Origin: Lolium rigidum
Lineage: Eukaryota; Streptophyta; Magnoliopsida; Poales; Poaceae
Reading direction: 5' to 3'
Length of the DNA: 64,000 nucleotides
Assembly (NCBI RefSeq): GCF_022539505.1
Contig: NC_061510.1
Span: 273,615,687 to 273,679,686, forward strand
In this document: in pieces, positions 32,974 through 43,069 of the stretch
Numbering within the stretch: the first letter of the stretch is position 1
Layout of the letters: each line of letters starts with the position of its first letter
Made by a program: the position numbers and the translations under genes
Notes under the pieces: generated by a model
The model's input: only the letters and a program-made list of their open reading frames with translations
Database searches by the model: none
What the model was told of the DNA's origin: nothing

Positions 32974-32990
32974 TCGGCGCCGTTGCCGGG
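32974..32990 (+). promoter_or_regulatory. G3 primer binding site
   Basis: TCGGCGCCGTTGCCGGG, eleven bases after the LTR; one base differs from the family site. Confidence 0.75.
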
Positions 32991-33218
32991 GAGATCAAGA
33001 CACGCCTGCAAGGGGAGTCTCCACTTCTCAATCTCTTTACTTTGTTTTTGTCTTGCTTTATTTTATTTACTACTTTGTTTGCTGCACTAAATCAAAATAC
33101 AAAAAAATTAGTTGCTAGTTTTACTTTATTTGCTATCTTGTTTGCTATATCGAAAACACAAAAAAATTAGTTTACTTGCATTTACTTTATCTAGTTTGCT
33201 TTATTTACTCATGCTAAA

Positions 33219-35338
33219 ATGGCCAACCCTGAAAATACTAAGTTGTGTGACTTCACAACCACAAATAATAATGATTTCTTATGCACACCTATTGCTCCAC
33301 CTGCTACTACAGCAGAATTCTTTGAAATTAAACCCGCTTTATCGAATCTTGTCATGAACAATCAATTTTCCGGTGTTAGTTCCGATGATGTCTGCTGCCG
33401 ATCTTAATAATTTTGTTGAACTATGCGAAATGCAAAAATATAAAGATGTAGATGGTGATATTATTAAACTAAAATTGTTCCCTTTCTCATTAAGAGGAAG
33501 AGCTAAAGATTGGTTGCTATCTCTCGCCTAAGAATAGTATTGATTCATGGACTAAATGCAAGGATGCTTTTATTGGTAGATATTATCCCCCCGCTAAAAT
33601 TATATCTTTGAGGAGTAGCATAATGAATTTTAAACAATTAGATACTGAACATGTTGCTCAAGCTTGGGAAAGAATGAAATCTCTGGTTAAAAATTGCCCA
33701 ACCCATGGACTCGACTACTTGGATGATCATCCAAACCTTCTATGCAGGACTAAATTTTTCTTCACGGAATTTATTGGATTCAGCTCGCTGGAGGTACCTT
33801 TATGTCCATCACTCTTGGTGAAGCAACAAAGCTTCTTGATAATATGATGATCAACTACTTCCGAATGGCACACGGAAAGAGCTCCACAAGGTAAGAAGGT
33901 AAATTCGTCGAAGAAACCTCTTCCTTGAGTGATAAGATTGATGTTATTATGTCTATGCTTGTGAATGATAGGACTAATATTGATCCTAATAATGTTCCGT
34001 TAGCTTCATTGGTTGCACAAGAAGAACATGTTGATGTAAACTTCATTAAAAATAATAATTTCAACAACAATGCTTACCGGAACAATTCTAGTAACAACTA
34101 TAGGCCATATCCTTATAATAATGGCAACGGCTATGCTAATTCTTATGGGAATTCTTACAACAATAATAGGAACTCACCCCCTGGACTTGAAGCCATGCTT
34201 AAAGAATTTATTGGTACACAAACTGCTTTTAACAAATCTGTTGAAGAAAAGCTTGGGAAAATTGATATACTTGCTTCTAAAGTCGATAGTCTTGTCAGCT
34301 GATGTTGATCTTTTGAAATCAAAAGTTTTGCCTAATGAGAATCATCATAATAAAATTGCTACTACAGCAAAAGCCATTCAAGTTAGAATTAATGAGAATA
34401 TAAGATTAATGGCTGAACTGCGTGCTAGGTGGGATAGAGAAGAAAATGAAAAACTAGCTAAAGAGAAGAATATAGCTAAAGTTTGGACTATTACCACCAC
34501 TAGTAATGCTAATGCTACACATGTTGCTGCACCTCCTACTCATACTAATAAAAGAATTGGTGTTAGCAATGTTTCCACTTCTAATGCAAAGCGCGAAAAA
34601 TTGCCTGAAACTGCTAAACTCGCTGAAACCGCTCGTGATAAAGCCGCTGAAATTTTTTCCAACATTGGGGATGATGATCCCATTGCTTTAGATTATAATG
34701 GTTTGAATTTTGATGATTGCCACATCTCTGAAGTTATAAAGTTCTTGCAAAAACTTGCTAAAAGTCCTAATGCTAGTGCTATAAATTTGGCTTTCACGCA
34801 TCATATTACAAATGCTCTCATAAAAGCTAGAGAAGAGAAACTAGAGCGTCGAAGCCTCTATTCCTAAAAAGCTAGAAGATGGTTGGGAGCCCATCATTAA
34901 GATGAAGGTTAAAGATTTTGATTGTAATGCTTTATGTGATCTTGGTGCAAGTATTTCGTTATGCCGAAGAAAATTTATAATATGCTTGACTTGCCACCGC
35001 TGAAAAATTGTTATTTGGATGTTAATCTTGCTGATCATTCTACAAAGAAACCTTTGGGTAAAGTTGATAATGTTCGCATTACCGTTAACAATAATCTTGT
35101 TCCCGTTGATTTTGTTGTCTTGGATATTGAATGCAATGCATCTTGTCCAATTATATTGGGAAGACCTTTTCTTCGAACTCGTTGGTGCTATTATTGATAT
35201 GAGGGAAGGAAATATAAAATATCAATTTCCTCTCAAGAAAGGTATGGAAAACTTCCCTAGAAAGAGAATGAAGGTACCTTATGATTCTATTATTAGAACA
35301 AATTATGATGTTGATGCTTCATCTCTTGATGTTACTTG
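33219..35338 (+). pseudogene. Gypsy Gag and retropepsin-like protease, frameshifted
   Basis: Gag opens at 33219 (MANPENTKLCDF). The retrotransposon Gag core lies at about 33400-33720, with FPFSLRGRAKDWLLSL and the W-Y-P pattern of DAFIGRYYPP. An Asn-rich linker (about 34040-34170) and a Lys/Glu/Ala-rich segment (about 34300-34870) follow. The protease has the active-site motif CDLGASISL near 34935-34965, where the usual retropepsin D-S/T-G is D-L-G as in many plant Gypsy proteases, and IILGRPFLRT near 35150. The ORF ends at 35338 with no RT. Frameshifts lie near 33390, 33520, 34300, 34860 and 35180, so the copy is dead. Confidence 0.82.
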
Positions 35339-35351
35339 ATACACACTTTCT

Positions 35352-35401
35352 CGCGCCTAGCTGAAAGGCGTTAAAGAAAAGCGCTTATGGGAGACAACCC
35401 A
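35352..35401 (+). promoter_or_regulatory. Conserved hairpin pair after the ORF stop (G3)
   Basis: CGCCT...AGGCG then TGGG-AGACAA-CCCA, about 15 nt after the protease stop. The block is almost identical to F1 21709-21756 although the upstream ORFs are unrelated. Confidence 0.65.
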
Positions 35402-36064
35402 TGTTTTTACCTACAGTACTTTGTTTTTATTTTGTGTCTTGGAAGTTGTTTACTACTGTAGCAACCTCTCCTTATCTTAGTTTTGAGTTTTGTTGTGCCA
35501 AGTTAAGCCGTTGATAGAAAAGTAAGTACTAGATTTGGATTACTGCGCAGTTCCAGATTTCTTTGCTGTCACGAATCTGAGCCCACTGCCCTGCAGGAAG
35601 CTCAGAAAATTATGCCAATTTACGTGCATGATCCTCAGATATGTACGCAACTTTCATTCAATTTGAGCATTTTCATTTGAGCAAGTCTGGTGCCATTTTA
35701 AAATTCGTCAATACGAACTGTTCTGTTTTGACAGATTCTGCCTTTTATTTCGCATTGCCTCTTTCGCTATGTTGGATGAATTTCTTTGATCCACTAATGT
35801 CCAGTAGCATTATGCAATGTCCAGAAGTGTTAAGAATGATTGTGTCACCTCTGAATATGTCAATTTATATTGTGCACTAACCCTCTAATGAGTTGTTTTG
35901 AGATTGGTGTGGAGGAAGTTTTCAAGGATCAAGAGAGGAGTATGATACAACATGATCAAGGAGAGTGAAAGCTCTAAGCTTGGGGATGCACCCGGTGGTT
36001 CACCCCTGCATATATCAAGAAGACTCAAGCGTCTTAGCTTGGGGATGCCCAAGGCATCCCCTTC
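35402..36064 (+). other. G3 non-coding 3' module (partial)
   Basis: Collinear with F1 and, inverted, with G1, G2, G5 and G7. Polypurine-like tracts at 35976-35989 and 36035-36048. It runs into the assembly gap. Confidence 0.7.
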
Positions 36065-36164
36065 NNNNNNNNNNNNNNNNNNNNNNNNNNNNNNNNNNNN
36101 NNNNNNNNNNNNNNNNNNNNNNNNNNNNNNNNNNNNNNNNNNNNNNNNNNNNNNNNNNNNNNNN
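36065..36164. other. Assembly gap (100 N)
   Basis: Run of N. It removes the 3' end of G3, the rest of the F1 3' LTR and probably the missing end of the CACTA element to the right. Confidence 0.99.
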
Positions 36165-37124
36165 CGCCACGCCCTCCTCCCCTCCTCCTGCCCGACGCCG
36201 CCCGGGTAAGCAACTCACCTCCCCTCTAACTCTAACACTAGCAGGAGCCAGACGGGGCGTGGTGGCGGTCCGGTGACGGGATTGGGATGGCGGCAGGCCC
36301 TCCTCTTCCTTGTCCCTGACCCTCCTCCTCATTTTCCAAGTCGTTGTATAGCTGCAAATTAATGAGTGTATAGCTGCTGCAAATTAATGAGTGTTCACAA
36401 CGTTGTAACTAGCTACATAAGCACTGATGTACGGCAAGTGATCTTTGGTTTGGTGTATCATTTGTATATGTATCAAGAATTAGGAGTGGCAGTTAAGTGT
36501 CGCAACAAGATAATTTAATGCCTAAATCTATGTGCATAAATGTGTAGACTCGTAAATCATAATATTATCATGTGTGCAAAATAATATGTATACACATGCT
36601 ATTTTTCGTACATGTATAGAAGTTTATATTGTCCAAACTCAACAAATAATCCAATTCCGTGCTTTTTACATCCAAACATGAAATGGAATTGGGCATCACC
36701 ATTTGATTCCAATAGCAAATTCCAAGTACACCCAAACAACATAATTCGAATTAGACGCATTTCCTTTCCATCTTGGATTTGGAATTCCCTATCCAATTCA
36801 ATTCTAGGCACAATTCAGTGCATCCAAACATAGTGTAAGAGAAATTGATGTAGAAACAAATAGAAATATAATTTATTTGAAATAGAAATAGAAATAGAAA
36901 CCATATGTATGTATGTTCTCCAACAATAGATAGTGGGGATAGAAATAGAATAGTGTAAATAGTAGAAAAAAATGGAAGTAGGATTGATTTGAAATAGTAA
37001 TAGAAATAGAATAGTGGACATTTGGAAAGAAATAGAAATGTGTAGTTGAAATTGAAATGCTATGTTTAATAATGTAAATACAAATGCAAATGTGAATTTC
37101 TTCTAATAATATGTATTTGTAATA
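36165..37124. other. Unassigned AT-rich DNA with a possible small transposon
   Basis: 36165-36330 is GC-rich and UTR-like. 36635-36835 carries several CATCCAAACAT and inverted ATGTTTGGATG words around its edges, like a non-autonomous DNA transposon, but no clean TIR and TSD pair could be set. 36840-37120 is low-complexity sequence built on repeats of AATAGA. No gene was recognised. Confidence 0.4.
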
Positions 37125-37418
37125 GGCCATGCCGTGACCGCCTCGTCTTGAGCATCCCGGCGTGATGATCCCAGATCTTGACGCGCTTCTCCACGGTCGC
37201 TGACATCGACACTCGGTTGTTCGACTACTTCCTCTACAGCCGAGGGTGAGCAAAAATTCGAACTTCTTCTTCGCATTTTATTTATGTCACTAGATTCATT
37301 TTCCAAGTCAAGTTGCGTCACCTAGGTGTCACTTCCCGTCCTCAAGCGTTACGCGGATAAATATGCATTAGTGGTCGGCATATTTTCAACCGTAACGCTT
37401 GCGGCATTTACGGGACAG

Positions 37419-37628
37419 GTCGGCGGATCCGTAGTTGGGTACGTTCTCCATGCTCGCTCCGGTCCGAGTCGAGATTTCGGCAGCGCCTCACCGTTGTTCT
37501 CCGGATGCACATCCTCTTGTCTTTTTGGCGAGACGTGTATCGGGAGAGCAGCGGGGAGGTGCTGCCGAAAGTTTGACTCGGACCGGGAGTAGCATGGAGA
37601 CGTACTCAATCTACGGATCCGGCGGCTG
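37419..37628. repeat. Large imperfect palindrome inside the CACTA element
   Basis: Arm 37419-37490 (GGCGGATCCGTAG, then CTCCATGCTCGCTCCGGTC) is inverted at 37555-37628 (GACTCGGACCGGGAGTAGCA, then CTACGGATCCGGCGG). Arms are about 70 bp with a spacer of about 65 bp. It lies upstream of the TnpA-like gene. Confidence 0.75.
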
Positions 37629-37757
37629 CTAGGAGCCCACCTAGTAGAGATGTAGGTTGATGCATTCGTTTTGCCTGTTAAAAAAATTAAAATATGATGC
37701 ATTCTCCTATTTGATATAAATGCTATGCTTGTCGTTTGGCTTCCAATAGAGCAGAGG

Positions 37758-40320
37758 ATGGCTGATAATGGATGGATGTACACCGGCCGTGTTAGTGCGA
37801 CTAATAAAACAGATGAGTGGATAAGGAAGACTTGGCATTTAGTGAAGGAGTTGGCGCGTGGTACAAAACGAAGGTTCAGACCACTTTGCCCGTGCAATCG
37901 TTGCTTGAAGCATCACCGTCGTGGAAAGGATGACATGTTTAAACACCTTCTGCAATATGGGTATATGCCTCGTTACGTCACGCAGATCGACTTTGATGAG
38001 CACGAACGTGACAGAGGTGAGGTGATGCGGCAGCGGCTCAATGGCAATGAGTACGATGGGGTTAGAGACTTTCTAGATGATCTTGTCGATGCCCACATGC
38101 CAGAGGACCGGACTTTGAGCCACCACCCTCGGCTTCAGGCGACGTTGCTTCCGGGTTCTTTTTGGAGGGGACGTCTAGAGAGGAGGCGGAGACGGAGTCT
38201 AGAGCCGAGGAGGACTCTAGCCGCGGGTTTGAGACTCCGGAGGAGGATGGGCGGCCGAAGGCACTGAAGATTCGTGGGGAAGCGAGAGTCCCCGACGAGA
38301 GGAAGGAGCCTAAGACCCATGAGGCGAAGACCCTTATTATTCCTGCTGGCACTGAGTAAGTGTACTAATTTGGCAATTTCGATTTTCAAGTACTAATGTT
38401 TGATTTTCATGTGCTAATGTTTGATTTTCATGTGCAGCAATTGGATATTTCCTCCGGGGGTCAAGGGGCGCACCTGCCTAGCAGCATGATTGGAGCTTTG
38501 CTTAGGAAGTTCTGGCCGGGCAAGTACTATCCCTCGGCACTTGTCCCAGCTGGCGAGATGAAGCTAGCCACTACTTGGACGGACTACGAGAGTGCCCCTG
38601 CCGTAGGCTTCCGGCACGGCTGCCGAGGCCGTGATGAGAAAGTTTTGGGTAAGACATATTTTCTCGAGCTTCATTCATATTTGATGACCCCAATGTTCTA
38701 ACTCATGAATCTCACAATTGTTTTTTGCATGATTGAAGTGTTTTTATCGTGTGGCGCCCGAGGTTGAGGAGGCGGCCGCGAACAGGACTTTGCGGGCGAC
38801 TTGTGAGAGGTTGACACCGCGAGGTGTGGTACAACCAAAGGATCACGTCCGCGGGTCACTTCCGGGCAGAGAGGCGAGAGGGTCCATAAGCCGGACATTG
38901 TCGGTAAGAATGCTAAGGCCGAGTACGAGATGACGGTGGAGGACTACATGTCGGTGAGTAAAATGTCAATGAGATTCTACATTGCTACTAAGTTGCGATT
39001 GCATTAGATTGAGTTGAGTATTGCATTTTCAGGTTATCCCCGATTGGGCCGAGCCGCATGCCGAGGCATGGGAGGAGATGGTTAGGACGAGGTGGCTCAA
39101 GATGGACGAGGACTTTGCAGCCGTGGCGAGGCGGAACGCGGAGAACCGAGGCGACGGTGGCACACACTGTGGGGGAAACCTCAGCTACGAGCGCTACAAG
39201 GGGAAGACGGTATGTATACATTTTATTTTCCTTCAGGTTCAAAGTTGGTACTCACAACATTTCCTTTCGCGATGCAGAGGGCCGCGTTAGGACCCGAGGA
39301 GGAGATGTCTGACCTCGAGATATACAACAAGATGCGGCTTAAGAAGCCCGATCTCTCGCAGCCTCAGCCCTCGCTCCCTGAGTACTTCGGCACCTACGCC
39401 GGGGACGTCGAGAACTACTGCGAGATGGTGAGGCATCGTCACCCGGAGGTGGATGACCCCATGAGCGCGGAGGTCGACGAGGAGTCGTTGGTCCTGTCGT
39501 CCGGAGGGTTGCCGCATGGCCGTCTCGCCATGCTGAACAAGGCCGTCAAGCATACCCTCACCACGACCTTCACGCGTCTCAAGGCGGGACTCACCAAGGA
39601 CAGCCCCCTCTCCCGCCTCGTCGCCGGTCTCGGCAACAACCCGCATACGACGTAAGTTTCCCTCATTTCCATCCTCTTTCCGACTTTCGTTCATACATTG
39701 CTAAGTGCTAACGAGACATGAATTTGTGAAATTGTAGCCGACTTCGAGGCGGCCTACGTGGTCGCTCATCAAGAATATCAGGTGGCCTTCAACCAGCACC
39801 AGCAGCACTTCATGGAGTACATGGCATATATACATGTAAGTTCCAACCTTTGTTTCCGCAAATGATGACAAGTCCCACTTTCCCCTAGTTTGATGCTTCA
39901 TTTCTTCAAAGACTGACATGTAAACTATCTTGCAGGCGTCGATGGTGGCCAATCAAGCTGGACGGACAGACGGATTTAGGGCCGATGCCTCCCTTTCCGG
40001 GGCCGGCGCCAAACATGCCATCGAAGGAAAATTTCGCTGCGGAGTACTATGGGAGAACAACGGTAAGTTCTTCGCCAAACCGAATACTACGGCTTTCCTT
40101 TGCCTCGCAAATTGCTAACATCTCGGGAACATGTGTGTAGGGAACGGGATGTTCCGGAAACCAGGGTGGTGGGAGGGAGATCACACCGGTTCATCATGGT
40201 GGTCCTTCTCCCGGTGCTACACCCGGTACTTCTCCCGGTCCTTCTCCCGGTGGTTCTTCCGCAGCTTCTACCGGAAGGAATCGGCCCGGGCCGGTGTCTA
40301 GCGGCGACGAGCTCCTCTAG
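37758..40320 (+). pseudogene. CACTA TnpA-like protein (Transpos_assoc and Transposase_24 regions)
   Basis: Exon 1 starts at 37758 (MADNGWMYTGRV). It shows the transposase-associated domain, with CPCNRC and a later H, then KHLLQYGYMPRY at about 37948-37980. A one-base shift near 38107 joins it to the acidic segment read at about 38160-38357. Introns with GTAAGT donors follow (38355 onward, 39652 onward). Exons around 38440-38650 and 38740-38955 and then 39030-39210 and 39280-39650 carry VIPDWAEPHAEAWEEMV, GNLSYERYKGKT and SLPEYFGTYAG, typical of Transposase_24 proteins. The last exon is Gly/Pro/Ser-rich and ends SSGDELL at 40320. TnpA-type proteins bind the subterminal repeats. Several frameshifts make this copy dubious. 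Confidence 0.72.
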
Positions 40321-40539
40321 TTGTCGCATTGTATCTCTTATCGACACTATGGCACCATGTATGCACACTAGGGCACCACCATGTATGCACATTATGGCAC
40401 TATGTATCCACTATGACACTATGTATGCACTTCATGTTATGTGTATTTGCACTTCATGCGAAGTTCCTGTGAATTTTATGTGCTTTTATTATCTGCCAAA
40501 TCTGGAAAACAGCAAAAAAACCAAAAAAAATGACCAAAT

Positions 40540-41140
40540 GGTCCAAGCTACGCCGACGGCTTCCCCCTCGGGGTAGCGTCGACATGGACCAAATGGTCTC
40601 ATGTACGCCGACGGCTTCCCCCTCGGGGTAGCGTGCGCCAGCGCTCGCCAGGGCCTGCCGCGTGGCAGAGTACGCCGACGGCCTCACGCTCGGCGTAGCG
40701 TGCGCCAGCGCTCGCCAGGGCCTGCCGCGTGGCAGCGTACGCCGACGGCCTCACGCTCGGCGTAGCGTGCGCCAGCGCTCGCCAGGGCCTGCCGCGTGGC
40801 AGCGTACGCCGACGGCCTCACTCTCGGCGTAGCGCGCGCCACGGCTCGCCAGAGCCCGCCGCGTGGCAGCGTACGCCGACGGCCGCACCCTCGGCGTAGC
40901 GGTAACGACCGTCAGGTCGACGTCGTACCGTTAGCTTGCTACGCCGAGGGCTAGTACGCCGACGGGTGGTCGTCGCCCTCGGCCTTCGCCTTCTACGCCG
41001 ACGGTCTCCTCTACGCCGACGGCCAGCTGGGCTGTCCCGAGGCTGACCTTGCCCGAGGAGCTATGCCGAGGGTCCCCGTCGGCGTACCATACGCCGAGGG
41101 CGAGGCGGTGGTACGCCGAGGGCCGCCGGCCGTCGGCACC
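40540..41140. repeat. CACTA subterminal repeat region with 67-bp tandem array
   Basis: Four units of 67 bp start at 40602, 40669, 40736 and 40803, with a partial unit at 40870. Each opens TACGCCGACGGC, continues CTCGGCGTAGCG, and ends CCTGCCGCGTGGCAG. Further single TACGCCGA and CGTCGGCGTA words continue to 41125 in both orientations. Such arrays are the expected TnpA binding sites. Confidence 0.85.
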
Positions 41141-41159
41141 TCGATGGATTCCTGTAGTG

Positions 41160-42268
41160 ATTATTCATTCTTTTCACCAAACCACTCGACATGCCATTGT
41201 ACATACATAGATAAGTTTTGTAACTGGTATTCTTGATCAACGTGATTGTTCTATTGTTGAGAGTGATGGGGTAACTATTTTCAGAAAAAAGCTAGACCCT
41301 GGACGTGGTGTATGTGTATGGATAGATAAAGGGCTAGAGTTAACAAATATCTGCAAGGACAAGCCAAAGAAGCAAATGTTGAACTACTACCGGTGGAATA
41401 CATGTACTAGTCATGTAATAAAGGTAGGCTTCAAGTCTTCTCTGCTACAATACCTACAAATATAAATGGTCATGTCCAGTAAAAACGAAGGGGCCAAGGA
41501 CATTGAGCCTCTATATAGACTTGCGAAAGAAAGTTGTGGAGCACAGGAGAGGCAATATATTGGTGGAGAATTTTTTTTTAAGACAATTATCAATGTCAAT
41601 GTTTGAGGGAATAGCGAAGGTACTAATGTCCAGACGTCCAGTGTATAAGAATACTTGATATGATATTATGCTTCAAATGTCGTATAGCTTTTGGAATGAG
41701 AGGGGTCGGAATATTGCATAGTCCTGATGAGTATAAGGATCTCCGGCTCGAAAACTGTGCTGCCAGAAACAGGAAGGCGATCTCGAGTCAGGGTCCGATC
41801 CAACATGTAATATTTTGGGGCTCGAGGCGAGGGAATTTCCTCGCGATGAGGAAATTGCAGAAACCACCACCATTTGCTCTCTTCGTTGCATAAAACATCA
41901 CCTTTTGATGTAATGTTTTGCACAGAGGTCCAAATCTGAAGGACACAGAAGGTGCAGATGCGAGGGATGAGCAACAGTCTGCTGAATTCTTTCCCAAGGA
42001 AGAGGCGGAGGCATGCATAGTGTGCCTTTGGCCGTCGGTTCTGCAAGGCTGGAGTTTTTTTTTTTGGGAAAGCCACCACGACGTACGTACTTTATCAATT
42101 ATGAATCACAGATACATCGTTCGCCAAAACACTTACAATGAAATTAGTAGGATCATCTGCAAGGCTGGAGTATGACTACCATATGCTGCGAGAAGCAAAC
42201 TTACCGAAGGCGGAACCAGACATCAAGTACGTACTGATCCCATGTATGTACCTTCCGTTTTATGAATG
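41160..42268. other. Unassigned single-copy-looking DNA with a small LINE insertion
   Basis: Open frames on both strands (for example minus 41666-42079) overlap one another and show no recognised domain. The region holds the 100-bp insertion at 42056-42155 and the left target duplication of the larger LINE. Some of it could be relic gene sequence. Confidence 0.4.
42056..42155 (-). mobile_element. 100-bp 5'-truncated LINE-type retroposon with 16-bp TSD
   Basis: TCTGCAAGGCTGGAGT occurs at 42040-42055 and 42156-42171. The insert starts with a poly-T run on the plus strand (poly-A tail of a minus-strand copy), followed by GGGAAAGCCACCACGACG. A poly-A tail with a long variable TSD is the mark of target-primed reverse transcription. 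Confidence 0.8.
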
Positions 42269-42287
42269 AAATTGGAGACCGCGTTCA

Positions 42288-42919
42288 CACTTTGGGAGGC
42301 AGTACAATCAGTGCAGAGGGAGGCAGGAAGCCCGGACCACGTCTCCTGGAAGGGGTCGAATTCCGGAACGTATACGGCAAAAGGAACCTATGGTATGCTT
42401 TGCCAGGGGAGTATGAGGTGGAGCATGTGTAGGCCAGTGTGGGGATCCTTCTCCCCCATGAAATGCAAGATGTTTGCATGGCTGGCGCTGAGATATCGGC
42501 TTTGGACCTCGGACATGAGGGCGAGACATGGGATTCAGGAGCACCCAGATGCTTGCTACACATGCCTGCAGGAGGAGGACAATGTGGACCATATTCTAAC
42601 CCTTTGTCCTTATGCGAGACAGGTGTGGTGCAGCGTCTTACACAGTGCGAGCCTACAACTTACGGATCCGGGTTCCACATGCAACCTACAGCGATGGTGG
42701 ACGGAGGCCCGCAAGCGAGTAAGGAGGATCGACAGGAAACGTTTCGACTCCATGGTGATTTGCACGGCTTGGACGCTCTGGAAGCAACGTAACGCGAGGG
42801 CTTTCGGGGACGCAAGGAGACAGAAGAATGTTGACCAAATGCTACAGGAAATTAGAGACGAGTTCCATCTTTGGGAGCGAGCGAAGAGAGTTAGGAGTCT
42901 AGATGTCGCGAGAGAGTAG
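42288..42919 (+). pseudogene. LINE ORF2 C-terminus with reverse-transcriptase zinc-binding domain (zf-RVT)
   Basis: The frame covers the last 210 residues of a plant LINE ORF2. GTYTAKGTYGMLCQG and KCKMFAWLALRYRLWTSDM open the zf-RVT domain. CYTCLQEEDNVDHILTLC supplies the C-x2-C and H-x4-C ligands. WTLWKQRNARAFGD follows near the end. The apparent upstream Met at 42266 belongs to the target site, not the element. The polymerase and endonuclease parts are missing because of 5' truncation, so it cannot function. Confidence 0.88.
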
Positions 42920-43050
42920 GCCTAGGCGGAGTTAGGGCGTGTGTGGGTCCTCGGGCGTGATGTTCGCATCTGGCTCCGAGTCTTGTAAATGTTATTGCTC
43001 TCTTCTATAAAGATAAGGCACGCTTTGCGCGTGCTCTCGAAAAGAAAAAA
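42288..43050 (+). mobile_element. 5'-truncated LINE with 17-19 bp TSD
   Basis: ATTGGAGACCGCGTTCA occurs at 42271-42287 and again at 43053-43069, after an A-rich tail (GAAAAGAAAAAAAA). The insert keeps only the end of ORF2 and the 3' UTR. Its body includes AGATAAGGCACGCTTTGCGC before the tail. Confidence 0.92.
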
Positions 43051-43069
43051 AAATTGGAGACCGCGTTCA

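Larger units (their letters stand above)
31371..36064 (+). mobile_element. Gypsy-type element G3 encoding Gag and protease only
   Basis: The 5' LTR is 31371-32962, the primer site 32974-32990, a degenerate gag-protease region 33219-35338, and the non-coding 3' module from 35352 to the gap. The module starts directly after the protease stop, so RT, RNase H and integrase are absent rather than hidden downstream. The 3' end lies in the assembly gap. The LTR resembles those of G4 and G5. Confidence 0.85.
37125..41159 (+). mobile_element. CACTA transposon with TnpA-like gene, 5' end missing
   Basis: The right end is TTCCTGTAGTG at 41149-41159, reverse complement of CACTACAGGAA, followed by ATT as a possible 3-bp TSD half. 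40540-41140 is dense in TACGCCGACGG/CTCGGCGTAGC subterminal repeats. A degenerate multi-exon TnpA-like gene lies at 37758-40320. No matching subterminal repeats or CACTA terminus occur to the left, so that end is lost in the gap or deleted; the left boundary given is a guess. No TnpD-type (Transposase_21) region is visible. Confidence 0.8.
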
